Shown here in pieces: positions 8,171 to 16,206 of a stretch of 44,256 nucleotides of DNA. Source of the stretch: Gammaproteobacteria bacterium (lineage in GTDB: Bacteria > Pseudomonadota > Gammaproteobacteria > Steroidobacterales > Woeseiaceae); contig JAOTWB010000020.1 of assembly GCA_029863125.1 (NCBI GenBank), positions 1 to 44,256 of the forward strand, given 5' to 3'. Below the pieces are notes generated by a model that was not told the origin of the DNA, did not search any database, and saw nothing but the letters and a program-made list of their open reading frames with translations. Each line of letters opens with the position of its first letter. Within the stretch, counting starts at the first letter, position 1. The translations under genes were made by a program, and so were the position numbers.

Positions 8171-10162
8171 ATGTCCCGACGACTCGCTCATTGCACTGTC
8201 GCCTTTCTGGCGCTGGCCGCTGCCGCCTGCAGCGAAGCCCCCGAGACTCGGACTGGCGGAGCGATAAATCCGCCGTCCGAGTTTACCGTCGCGCATCAGC
8301 GGTCGCTCCGACAGAGCCTTCCCTTCGACGACCGGCGTGATTTCGACGAGCAGCGGCGCGGCTTCATCGCCGCTCCGGGTTATCGGCAAATCGTGGACGA
8401 AGCCGGCGAACTCGTCTGGGATATCGGCCGGTACGATTTCCTTCTTTCAGGCGAAGACCTGGACAGTATTCACCCGTCGCTGCAGCGCCAGGCGACGCTG
8501 AACATGAACTACGGCCTTTACGAGGTAGTGCCCGGCAAGATCTACCAGGTTCGCGGATTCGACCTGTCAAACATGACGCTGATCCGGGGCGACACCGGCT
8601 GGATAGTTTTTGACGTTTTGCTGGTGAAGGAAACCGCGGCTGCCGCGCTGGAATTCGCCAATGCCGAACTCGGCGAGCTGCCGGTCGTTGCCGTGATCTA
8701 TTCACATTCTCACGCCGACCACTTTGGCGGCATTCGTGGCGTCCTCACCGAAACGCAGATTGAGTCCGCAGCTGTGCCGATCATCGCACCGCGTGGATTC
8801 ATGGAGAATGCCATTTCAGAAAATGTCTACGCCGGTAACGCGATGGGGCGGCGTGCATCGTATCAGTACGGTCGCGTGCTGCCCGTGAGCCCGTTCGGCC
8901 AGGTCGACTCAGCCATCGGCAAAGCGACTGCAAGCGGCACGCTCGGCCTGGTTGCACCGACGCGCGTTATAGAAAAGGACTTCGAGGAGCACACGATTGA
9001 CGGCGTCCGGATGGTCTTTCAGAACACACCGGGAACCGAAGCACCCGCTGAAATGAACACCTGGTTCCCGGACCTCAAGGTGTTTTGGGCCGCCGAAAAC
9101 ATCACGGCAACAATTCACAACGTCTACACGCTGCGCGGCGCGCTCGTGCGCGATGCGCACAAGTGGTCCAAAGGAATCAATGAGGCGTTGTATCGCTTCG
9201 GCGTCGACGCCGAAGTCATGCTCGCCTCGCACAACTGGCCACGGTGGGGCAACGAACGCATTCAGGAGATCATGCGTGCGCAGCGCGACGCCTACGCCAA
9301 CCTGAACAACCAGGTACTGCATCTCGCCAATCAGGGTGTGACGATCAACGAAATCCACAACGAGTACGAGGTGCCGGAGAGCCTCAAGAAACAGTGGTCC
9401 GTCCGCCAGTATCACGGCTCCGAGTTTCACAATTCGCGCGCCGTCCTGAATCGCTACCTGGGCTACTGGGACGGCAATCCGGCGACCTTGGCGCCCCTGT
9501 CTCCCGCGGACTCGGCGCCGCTCTATGTCGAGATGATGGGCGGTGCCGACACTATTCTTCGAAAGGGGCGAGGCCTCTATGACGCCGGTCAATATCGCCA
9601 CGCCATGGAGATCGTTAACAGGCTGGTCTACGCCGAACCGGACAACGACAAGGCTAAACTTCTGCTTGCCGATATATTCGAGCAACTCGGTTACCAGTAC
9701 GAAAGCGCCAGCTTACGCAACTCCTTTCTGTCGGCGGCCCAGGAACTGCGGCTTGGCGTGCCTGAATCACTGGGTATCGAGACCGGCGGACCGGATGCCG
9801 TCAGGGCCTTGACGACGTCGCAATGGTGGGACGCGATTGCAATCCGCGTTGACAGCCAAAAGGCCGACGGCATCAATTTCAAGCTCAACTTCGTCACGCC
9901 GGACAACGGCGAGACGCTGGTTGTCGAGATGAGCAATGGAACGCTGACTAATATTGTCGGCTTTACGGCAGCTGATGCTGACGCAACGTTGACGATCAAT
10001 CGGGCCGATCTGGTTCCGGTCATGATGCAGCAGGCCACATTCGCGACACAGCTTCAGGCCGGTAAAGCGAAACTCGGTGGCAATGGCCTGATATTGACGC
10101 AGCTTGCATCGACGCTGGTCGCTTTCGACCCTTTGTTCGAAATGATGCCAGGCACGCGCTGA
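8171..10162 (+). CDS. alkyl-sulfatase-like metallo-beta-lactamase lipoprotein (SdsA1 type)
   Basis: A 663-residue protein of the SdsA1/BDS1/YjcS family, which hydrolyses primary or secondary alkyl sulfates. The start at 8171 is chosen because AGGAGG lies at 8161-8166; an upstream in-frame ATG at 8114 lacks this. The N-terminus MSRRLAHCTVAFLALAAAAC looks like a lipoprotein signal (Cys20). The metallo-beta-lactamase domain carries the dizinc motif SHSHADHFGG (H179, H181, D183, H184) and later AAENITATIHNVYTLRG and ASHNWPRWG, as expected. A helical dimerisation segment follows (about 410-540) and an SCP2-like C-terminal domain (about 555-663, FKLNFVTPDNGETL). The 146 bp separating it from the peptidase gene make co-transcription uncertain. 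Confidence 0.87.
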   Translation: MSRRLAHCTVAFLALAAAACSEAPETRTGGAINPPSEFTVAHQRSLRQSLPFDDRRDFDEQRRGFIAAPGYRQIVDEAGELVWDIGRYDFLLSGEDLDSIHPSLQRQATLNMNYGLYEVVPGKIYQVRGFDLSNMTLIRGDTGWIVFDVLLVKETAAAALEFANAELGELPVVAVIYSHSHADHFGGIRGVLTETQIESAAVPIIAPRGFMENAISENVYAGNAMGRRASYQYGRVLPVSPFGQVDSAIGKATASGTLGLVAPTRVIEKDFEEHTIDGVRMVFQNTPGTEAPAEMNTWFPDLKVFWAAENITATIHNVYTLRGALVRDAHKWSKGINEALYRFGVDAEVMLASHNWPRWGNERIQEIMRAQRDAYANLNNQVLHLANQGVTINEIHNEYEVPESLKKQWSVRQYHGSEFHNSRAVLNRYLGYWDGNPATLAPLSPADSAPLYVEMMGGADTILRKGRGLYDAGQYRHAMEIVNRLVYAEPDNDKAKLLLADIFEQLGYQYESASLRNSFLSAAQELRLGVPESLGIETGGPDAVRALTTSQWWDAIAIRVDSQKADGINFKLNFVTPDNGETLVVEMSNGTLTNIVGFTAADADATLTINRADLVPVMMQQATFATQLQAGKAKLGGNGLILTQLASTLVAFDPLFEMMPGTR

Positions 10163-10187
10163 GACCTGTCGTCAATCAGAATCATCG

Positions 10188-10655
10188 TCAAACGGGGAGC
10201 GCCGTCGAGTGCTTGATATCCGACAGCACGATATTTGACGTTACTTCCTGAATGCCCGGTAGCTGAGAGAGTTTTTCGAAAAAGAACTGCTCGTACGCCT
10301 TGATGTCTTCGGCGACGATACGCAGCAGGAAGTCGACGTTACCCAGGAGGACGTAACATTCCATCACCTCGGGATAGGCCCTGACGGCGTCTGCGAACGC
10401 GGAGAGATTGCTGCGGCCGTGAGACGTCAGCTTGACGTGCGCGAACACCATGGTCGTCAAGCCGATCTTCTCGCGGTCTAGAATAACGGGATGATCTTTG
10501 AAGACCCCTTCCTCACGCAGTCGCTGAATGCGGCGCCAGCACGCGGACTGCGACAGGCCAATGCGCTCGCCGATAGCCGAGGCATTGATGCCGGGCTCAG
10601 TCTGCATGAGATCGAGTATTTTGCGGTCCGTGTGATCGAGTGAAACAGTCTGCAT
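10188..10655 (-). CDS. bkdR: Lrp/AsnC-family regulator, probable BkdR
   Basis: A 155-residue Lrp-type regulator. The N-terminal winged helix-turn-helix includes INASAIGERIGLSQSACWRR (23-42), followed by the ligand-binding RAM domain with VMECYVLLGNVDFLLRI (about 96-112) and the end SNIVLSDIKHSTALPV. Lrp proteins form octamers that sense amino acids. It lies divergent from the leucine dehydrogenase/bkd operon, as bkdR does in Pseudomonas putida, where it activates bkd genes in response to branched-chain amino acids; the symbol rests on that context plus family. A CTCAA-AA-TTGAG repeat in its own promoter suggests autoregulation. Confidence 0.85.
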   Translation of the reverse strand: MQTVSLDHTDRKILDLMQTEPGINASAIGERIGLSQSACWRRIQRLREEGVFKDHPVILDREKIGLTTMVFAHVKLTSHGRSNLSAFADAVRAYPEVMECYVLLGNVDFLLRIVAEDIKAYEQFFFEKLSQLPGIQEVTSNIVLSDIKHSTALPV

Positions 10656-10686
10656 GATTTATACGTATTTGACCTATTGATCGCAA

Positions 10687-10715
10687 AGATTATGCTCAAA
10701 ATTGAGGTTAAACAA
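10687..10715 (-). promoter_or_regulatory. candidate bkdR promoter with internal Lrp-type operator
   Basis: Read on the minus strand, TTGTTT (10715-10710) and TAATCT (10692-10687) are spaced 17 bp. The inverted repeat CTCAA-AA-TTGAG (10695-10706) lies within the spacer, where a bound regulator would block RNA polymerase. The bkd side has an AT-rich -10-like TATATT at 10750-10755 but no acceptable -35, which fits an activator-dependent promoter. The assignment to BkdR is inference. Confidence 0.45.
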
Positions 10716-10789
10716 CCGTATTTGCACGAATCATCGGTATTTTTGGGTATATATTAGTCTGATCATGCAGGCCTTTTGAGGGGAGCATA

Positions 10790-11842
10790 GTGGCCGTTTT
10801 CACGCACGCGGAGTTCGACAATCACGAATCCCTGCATTTCTTCCACGACGAAGCAAGCGGGCTGCAGGCCATCATCGCGCTTCACTCCACGGCGCTCGGC
10901 CCGGCGGCCGGCGGATGCCGGCGCTGGATCTATAACAATGAGACCGACGCCCTGACCGATGCACTGCGACTGTCGCGGGGCATGACCTACAAGAATGCGG
11001 TCGCAGGCCTCAAGTTCGGTGGCGGCAAAGCCGTGATCCTGGGTAGCCAAAGAGCACTGAAGTCGCCCGAGTTGTTTTCGGCATTCGGTCGCGTCGTCAA
11101 CTCGCTCGGTGGTCGCTACATCACGGCTGAGGATGTCGGGTGCTCCGTCGACGACATGCGCCACGTTCGCGAGCAAACCGAATTTGTTTCCGGGCTGCCA
11201 CAGAACGGCAGCAGCGCCGGCGGCGACCCGTCGCCGTGGACCGCGATCGGCTGCCTGCAGGGCCTTCAGGCGGCCGTCGAGGCGCGCCTTGGAAACGATA
11301 CGCTCGAGGGCGTACGCGTCGCGGTGCAAGGTGTCGGTCATGTTGGACTGCACCTTTGTCGTCTGCTGCATGAAGCCGGCGCCGAACTCTTCGTGTCAGA
11401 CGTCAATCGGGAGAATCTCAGAGCGGCCAGCGCAGAACTGCCGGTGACTATCGTTGCGCCGACCGAACTTCTCTATGCCGATGTGGACGTGCTTGCCCCG
11501 TGCGCGCTGGGCAATATTCTGACATCGACGACGATTCCCAAAATTCGCGCCAAGGTTATCGCGGGTGCAGCGAACAACCAGCTTGCAACCGCTGCGGATG
11601 GTGCGCGCCTCGCAGAACGCGGCATCCTTTACGCACCCGACTATGTGATTAACGCCGGCGGCATAATAAGTGTTGCCCGCGAGTACTACGGCAACAGCTC
11701 TGAAGACGAGGTGCGCGCCGATGTATCTCGTATACGCGATCGACTGCAGGCCATCTTCGATGAAGCAAAGTCCAGCGGCCGACCGACAAACGAACTCGCC
11801 GATGAACTGGCCCGCAACCTGGTAGCGGCCGCAAAGAAATAA
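10790..11842 (+). CDS. ldh: leucine (branched-chain amino acid) dehydrogenase
   Basis: A 350-residue Glu/Leu/Phe/Val dehydrogenase that oxidatively deaminates leucine, valine and isoleucine to 2-oxo acids with NAD+. The start is GTG at 10790 after GAGGGGAG. The substrate/catalytic lysines lie in MTYKNAVAGLKFGGGKAVI at K68 and K80, the same positions as in Bacillus leucine dehydrogenase. The NAD-binding Rossmann motif is VAVQGVGHVG in the C-terminal half, and APCALGNIL and AGAANNQL match the family. It is the first gene of a four-gene operon whose later products decarboxylate its 2-oxo-acid products. The next start is 9 bp downstream. Confidence 0.92.
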   Translation: MAVFTHAEFDNHESLHFFHDEASGLQAIIALHSTALGPAAGGCRRWIYNNETDALTDALRLSRGMTYKNAVAGLKFGGGKAVILGSQRALKSPELFSAFGRVVNSLGGRYITAEDVGCSVDDMRHVREQTEFVSGLPQNGSSAGGDPSPWTAIGCLQGLQAAVEARLGNDTLEGVRVAVQGVGHVGLHLCRLLHEAGAELFVSDVNRENLRAASAELPVTIVAPTELLYADVDVLAPCALGNILTSTTIPKIRAKVIAGAANNQLATAADGARLAERGILYAPDYVINAGGIISVAREYYGNSSEDEVRADVSRIRDRLQAIFDEAKSSGRPTNELADELARNLVAAAKK

Positions 11843-11851
11843 GAGATTGCC

Positions 11852-13093
11852 ATGATTACAAAGTCGAGACTGCAAATTCCACGCCCGACGGCACGACCCG
11901 GCGACAAGCCTGATTTCAGCTACCTGGAGCTGTCGCCCGCCGGCAGCGTCGACAAGCCGCCCATCAGTTCACGCACACGCGACATCGAATTCCTGAGCTC
12001 CGGACTCGTACGCGTCCTTGACGATGATTTCAAGGCAAAGGGGCCCTGGGATCCGAATCTCGATCCCAAGCAGCTGCAGGTTGCGCTTCGCTGGATGATG
12101 CTGACTCGCGCGTTCGACGACCGCATGTGGCAGATTCAACGACAGGGACGAATATCCTTTTACATGCAGTCGCGCGGCGAGGAAGCCGTTTCCATCGCAC
12201 AGGGCATGGCATTGCGAGCCGGCGACATGTGTTTCCCGTCCTACCGTAACCAGGGGCTGTACCTATACCGCGGCGTCAAGCTCGTCGACATGATGTGTCA
12301 GTGCCTGTCCAACACGCGCGACATGTGCAAGGGCCGGCAGCTTCCGGTCATGTATCACAGCAAAGCCGGCAACGTCTTCTCCATTTCCGGCAACCTCGCA
12401 ACGCAGTACCCGCATGCCGTCGGCTGGGCGATGGCATCTGCCTTGAAAGGCGAAGACCACATTGCGGCTTCCTGGGTCGGCGATGGCAGCACTGCCGAAG
12501 CGGACTTTCACCACGCACTGACGTTCGCTGCTGTTTACCAGGCGCCGGTGCTACTCAACGTCGTCAACAACCAGTGGGCCATTTCGACGTTTCAGGGCAC
12601 GGCCGGCGGTCAGCGCCGCGCATTCGCCGCACGCGGTCTCGGTCTCGGCATACCGGGGATTCGCGTAGACGGTAATGACCTGCTCGCCATCTATTCCGCC
12701 ACGCTGTGGGCCGCTGATCGGGCTCGTCGAGGCGGCGGCCCGACCTTGATCGAACTCGTGACCTATCGGGGCGGCGCCCATTCGACGAGTGACGATCCGT
12801 CGAAGTACCGCCCGAAAGACGAGTGGGAGTACTTTCCGCTCGGCGATCCTGTCGAACGCCTCAAGCAGCATCTCATCGTCAAAGGCCATTGGTCGGAGGA
12901 AAGGCACGAGAATCTGTGGCGGCAGCTGCTTACCGACGTGCAGGTCGCATGGAAGGAAGCGCAGAAATACGGAACGATGACGGAGGGACCGTTCCTCGAT
13001 CCCGAGACCATGTTCGAAGACGTGTACGCCGAGATGCCGGCGAATCTCGAATCTCAGCGCCGCCGCATGCTCGAAATCCTGAGCGGAGACTAA
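11852..13093 (+). CDS. bkdA1: branched-chain 2-oxoacid dehydrogenase E1 alpha subunit
   Basis: A 413-residue E1-alpha, close to the roughly 410 residues of Pseudomonas BkdA1. The thiamine diphosphate motif runs from GDGSTAEADFH (210-220) to NNQW (239-242). FYMQSRGEEAVS and PSYRNQGLYLYRG are substrate-channel motifs seen in this branch rather than in pyruvate dehydrogenase E1-alpha. RGGAHSTSDDPSKYRP is the phosphorylation-loop-like region of the family. Together with E1-beta it decarboxylates the 2-oxo acids from leucine, valine and isoleucine and passes the acyl group to lipoyl-E2. It starts 9 bp after the leucine dehydrogenase gene and ends 3 bp before E1-beta. Confidence 0.93.
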   Translation: MITKSRLQIPRPTARPGDKPDFSYLELSPAGSVDKPPISSRTRDIEFLSSGLVRVLDDDFKAKGPWDPNLDPKQLQVALRWMMLTRAFDDRMWQIQRQGRISFYMQSRGEEAVSIAQGMALRAGDMCFPSYRNQGLYLYRGVKLVDMMCQCLSNTRDMCKGRQLPVMYHSKAGNVFSISGNLATQYPHAVGWAMASALKGEDHIAASWVGDGSTAEADFHHALTFAAVYQAPVLLNVVNNQWAISTFQGTAGGQRRAFAARGLGLGIPGIRVDGNDLLAIYSATLWAADRARRGGGPTLIELVTYRGGAHSTSDDPSKYRPKDEWEYFPLGDPVERLKQHLIVKGHWSEERHENLWRQLLTDVQVAWKEAQKYGTMTEGPFLDPETMFEDVYAEMPANLESQRRRMLEILSGD

Positions 13094-13096
13094 GTC

Positions 13097-14113
13097 ATGG
13101 CGCAGATGAATATGATTGAAGCTATCCGCTCAGCACACGACGTGATGATGGATAAGGACCCGACGGTCATCGTGATGGGTGAAGACGTGGGCTACTTCGG
13201 CGGCGTTTTTCGCTGCACCGACGGCCTGCAGCGCAAGTTCGGCGAGCATCGCGTCATCGATGCACCGATCGCCGAAGGCGGCATCATCGGCACGGCCATC
13301 GGCATGGGTGTCAACGGACTGCGGCCCGTTGCCGAAATTCAGTTCGCCGACTACATTTACCCGGGTTTCGACCAGATCGTCAGTGAACTTGCGCGCCTGC
13401 GTTACCGCTCTTGCGGTGAGTTTTTCTCACCTGTCACCATTCGCACGCCATGCGGCGGCGGTATCCGCGGCGGACAAACGCACTCGCAGTCGCCCGAGGG
13501 TATTTTTACGCACGTCAGCGGCATCAAGGTCGTGATGCCATCGAACCCGTACGACGCCAAGGGTCTTTTGATCAGTGCAATCGAGTCCGACGATCCGGTC
13601 GTTTTCTTCGAACCCAAACGTATCTATAACGGGCCGTTCGACGGTGACCCCGAAAAGCCCGGCATGTCCTGGTCTTCGCATCCCAAAGGCGACGTTCCTG
13701 TGGGCTATTACACGGTACCGCTCGGCAGCGCCGAAGTTGCGCTTTCCGGAGAAGAGCTGACGATCGTGACCTACGGCACACTCGTGCACGTCGCCATCGC
13801 CGCCGCGCAAGAAACCGGGGTTGATTGCGAGGTCATCGACGTGCGCACGATGTCGCCGCTCGACGTAAAAACGCTCGCCGACTCGGTCAAGAAAACAGGA
13901 CGCTGCATGATCGCACACGAAGCAACGCGCTTCGGCGGCTACGGCGCCGAGCTCGCAGCCACCTTGCAGAAGGAGTGCTTCTATCACCTCGAAGCACCGA
14001 TCGGACGCATAGGTGGATGGGACACGCCCTATCCGCACGCATTCGAGTGGCAGTATTTTCCGGGGCTCAGGCGCCTGTCGGCCGGAATACGCAGAATGAT
14101 GGAGGCAGAATGA
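13097..14113 (+). CDS. bkdA2: branched-chain 2-oxoacid dehydrogenase E1 beta subunit
   Basis: A 338-residue E1-beta subunit, normal length for the family. Visible landmarks are GEDVGYFGGVFRCTDGL (about 29-45), the APIAEGGIIGTAIGMG segment (56-71), EIQFADYIYPGFDQIVSE, and a C-terminal transketolase-type domain with EVIDVRTMSPLD and AHEATRFGGYGAE. It forms the alpha2-beta2 E1 heterotetramer with the preceding product. Its TGA overlaps the ATG of the E2 gene (ATGA at 14110-14113), so E1-beta and E2 are translationally coupled. Confidence 0.93.
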   Translation: MAQMNMIEAIRSAHDVMMDKDPTVIVMGEDVGYFGGVFRCTDGLQRKFGEHRVIDAPIAEGGIIGTAIGMGVNGLRPVAEIQFADYIYPGFDQIVSELARLRYRSCGEFFSPVTIRTPCGGGIRGGQTHSQSPEGIFTHVSGIKVVMPSNPYDAKGLLISAIESDDPVVFFEPKRIYNGPFDGDPEKPGMSWSSHPKGDVPVGYYTVPLGSAEVALSGEELTIVTYGTLVHVAIAAAQETGVDCEVIDVRTMSPLDVKTLADSVKKTGRCMIAHEATRFGGYGAELAATLQKECFYHLEAPIGRIGGWDTPYPHAFEWQYFPGLRRLSAGIRRMMEAE

Positions 14114-15336
14114 GCGAATACATTTTCAAGCTGCCCGATCTCGGCGAAGGCACGGTTGAGTCCGAGATCGGTGAGTGGTTCATCAAGGTCGGCGACCATG
14201 TTTCCGAGGAGGACCGGGTCGGCACCATGATGACGGACAAAGCCGCCGTCGAACTCTCGTCACCGGTCAGCGGCACGGTCGTGAAACTTGCGGGCGAACC
14301 GGGCGATATCGTTGCGGTAGGCGCGCCGCTGGTCATCATTGAGACGAATGGACCCGCCGTTGAAGCAGCGGCCCCGACAACGGAGACCGCTCCGGAACCT
14401 GCGCCGCGACCGGCAGGTAAAGCCGAACCTGCCGCCGTCGAGGTTGCCGACGATGCGGCTGAGCGGCCCCGCGTCATGACCTCACCGGCAATACGCCGTC
14501 GTGCGAAAGAAGCCGGCGTCGACCTCGCGCTCATCCCGGGCTCCGGCCCCGGCGGCCGCATTCTACGCAAGGATTTCGATCTCTACCTGAAAGCACACGC
14601 GACCGGCACGCCACTTACTGCGGCTGCAGCCCCGTCGACGCAGGTAAAGGAGATCAAGATCATCGGCCTGCGCCGCCTCATCGCGGAGCGCATGGCTGCG
14701 GCCAAACGTGAGATTCCGCACTTCGCCTACGTCGAAGAAATCGACGTTACGGAACTGGAAGCACTGCGCAATCACCTCAACGATGCGAGGGACGCTCCTG
14801 CACGACTGACGCTGCTGCCGTTTCTTGGCCTCGCGCTGGTCCAGGCACTGAGGGAATTCCCGCAGTGCAACGTAACCCACGACAAGAACCGTAACCTGCT
14901 GCTGCAGCACGACGCCGTACACCTGGGCGTGGCGACGCAGACACAGGATGGCCTCAAGGTACCGGTCGTGAAACACGCCGAAACGCGTTCGCTGGACGAC
15001 CTCGCTGCCGAGATTCAGCGCGTTACGACCGCTGCTCGCGACAACAGGGCGAAAAAGAGCGAACTGTCGGGCTCGACCATTACGATGACGAGCCTGGGTA
15101 GACTCGGTGGCATCGTTTCGACACCCATCATCAACAGCCCCGAAGTTGCCATCATCGGCGTCAACAAGGCGGTCGAACGCCCCGTTGTGTTCAACGGCCA
15201 GGTTGCCGTTCGCCTTATGATGAACCTGTCGTCATCCTTCGATCATCGATTCGTCGACGGCTACGACGCCGCGGCGATGATCCAGCGCGTCAAGGACATG
15301 CTGGAGCACCCGGCGACGATATTCCTGCCTCGCTAG
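14110..15336 (+). CDS. bkdB: branched-chain 2-oxoacid dehydrogenase E2 (lipoamide acyltransferase)
   Basis: A 408-residue E2. The start at 14110 overlaps the bkdA2 stop and follows GGAGG at 14101-14105; a longer open frame upstream is only read-through into bkdA2. One lipoyl domain (1-76) carries the lipoylated Lys44 in MMTDKAAVELS. A linker rich in Ala, Pro and Glu follows, then a peripheral-subunit-binding domain (about 122-158, SPAIRRRAKEAGVDL). The catalytic domain ends in SSFDHRFVDGYDA with His379 and Asp383. It transfers the acyl group to CoA and forms the complex core. No lipoamide dehydrogenase (E3) gene follows, so E3 must come from elsewhere in the genome. Confidence 0.93.
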   Translation: MSEYIFKLPDLGEGTVESEIGEWFIKVGDHVSEEDRVGTMMTDKAAVELSSPVSGTVVKLAGEPGDIVAVGAPLVIIETNGPAVEAAAPTTETAPEPAPRPAGKAEPAAVEVADDAAERPRVMTSPAIRRRAKEAGVDLALIPGSGPGGRILRKDFDLYLKAHATGTPLTAAAAPSTQVKEIKIIGLRRLIAERMAAAKREIPHFAYVEEIDVTELEALRNHLNDARDAPARLTLLPFLGLALVQALREFPQCNVTHDKNRNLLLQHDAVHLGVATQTQDGLKVPVVKHAETRSLDDLAAEIQRVTTAARDNRAKKSELSGSTITMTSLGRLGGIVSTPIINSPEVAIIGVNKAVERPVVFNGQVAVRLMMNLSSSFDHRFVDGYDAAAMIQRVKDMLEHPATIFLPR

Positions 15337-15431
15337 GCGCACACTTCCCGAGGGTGATTCCCATCTCGGTGCACGGGAGGACCCAGACCGTCGGGTAACG
15401 CTCAAAAAATCATCGCCTCTCTTTGGTGCTC

Positions 15432-16154
15432 TTAATACGGCCGATACGGCCGCTTGAAGTGGATGAACAGTCCGAGAGCCAGGATCGCGAGAGAAACCCA
15501 CATCGAGATCCGCCAGTAGCTGATGGCCGGTTTGATAATTTCGAACTGCTCAACGAAAAGTGTCTCACACGCACCATCGCCGGTATCGGTGCGTGTCGTG
15601 CTCGTGCCGCGCCTGCCGCCTTTATCGCTGCTGTAGCTGGCCAGGTAGCCGCGCACCCGAACCTGGTCGCCGATAGCGATGCCTTTCACCTGACGGCGGA
15701 CGGTCTCGTCATCAGAAATAAGATGGTTGTTTGAAAGCTGCTCCATGCTGAACGCTTTCCAGGCCGCGCTGTCCCGGGTAAAAACATTGCAGGTAAATAT
15801 GCCGTTCCAGAAGTCGATCTTGTGCAACAGCCTGCCGGCCGCCGTGTCGCCCCAGACGACACATACGTCGAGCATGTTGAGGTGGTCGTTGGCGAGAAAA
15901 TGCAGGCGGCTGTTGCCATCGTGATGCCGGAAGGAAACCACGACGCCGGCCAAATCGTATTCGTACTCAGGTTCGACTAGGTAATCGACGCCGTTGAATG
16001 CCGCATTGAATGGCGCGGTCCTGGTCTGCTTTTGCTGCGGCTCGCCCAGCACTGCGGGGAGGAAGTCGATGTTCCGCGGCAAATCGTTGCGGTTCCAGAA
16101 CGAGACAACGAGCCAGGCAAAGCTCACCACTATCATGGTGCTGCTGATTTTCAT
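15432..16154 (-). CDS. membrane-anchored protein of unknown function
   Basis: A 240-residue protein with a hydrophobic N-terminal segment (about 4-19) and a C-terminal membrane segment (about 215-233) followed by the basic tail HFKRPYRPY. Between them lies a probably periplasmic domain with LHFLANDHLNMLDVCVVWGD and a beta-rich stretch GIAIGDQVRVRGYLASYS that has the look of an OB-fold strand pair. Three cysteines (VCVVWGD, FTCNVF, GDGACETL) could form disulfides. I do not recognise the family. It lies 52 bp downstream of the TonB receptor gene on the same strand and is probably co-transcribed with it, so a role beside that receptor is possible. Confidence 0.65.
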   Translation of the reverse strand: MKISSTMIVVSFAWLVVSFWNRNDLPRNIDFLPAVLGEPQQKQTRTAPFNAAFNGVDYLVEPEYEYDLAGVVVSFRHHDGNSRLHFLANDHLNMLDVCVVWGDTAAGRLLHKIDFWNGIFTCNVFTRDSAAWKAFSMEQLSNNHLISDDETVRRQVKGIAIGDQVRVRGYLASYSSDKGGRRGTSTTRTDTGDGACETLFVEQFEIIKPAISYWRISMWVSLAILALGLFIHFKRPYRPY

Positions 16155-16206
16155 TCCATTTCAGCCTGAAGAGCGCAGAGACAACCCGTAAAACAAAGAG
16201 CGGCGG

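Noticed and set aside
13825-14109. N-terminal extension of 95 codons on the E2 gene
   Set aside because: It is read-through in another frame of bkdA2; the lipoyl domain begins at the overlapping ATG at 14110.
15337-15431. Possible terminator between bkdB and the convergent membrane-protein gene
   Set aside because: Only a 5-bp CCGAG/CTCGG pairing with a large loop and no U run; not strong enough to call.
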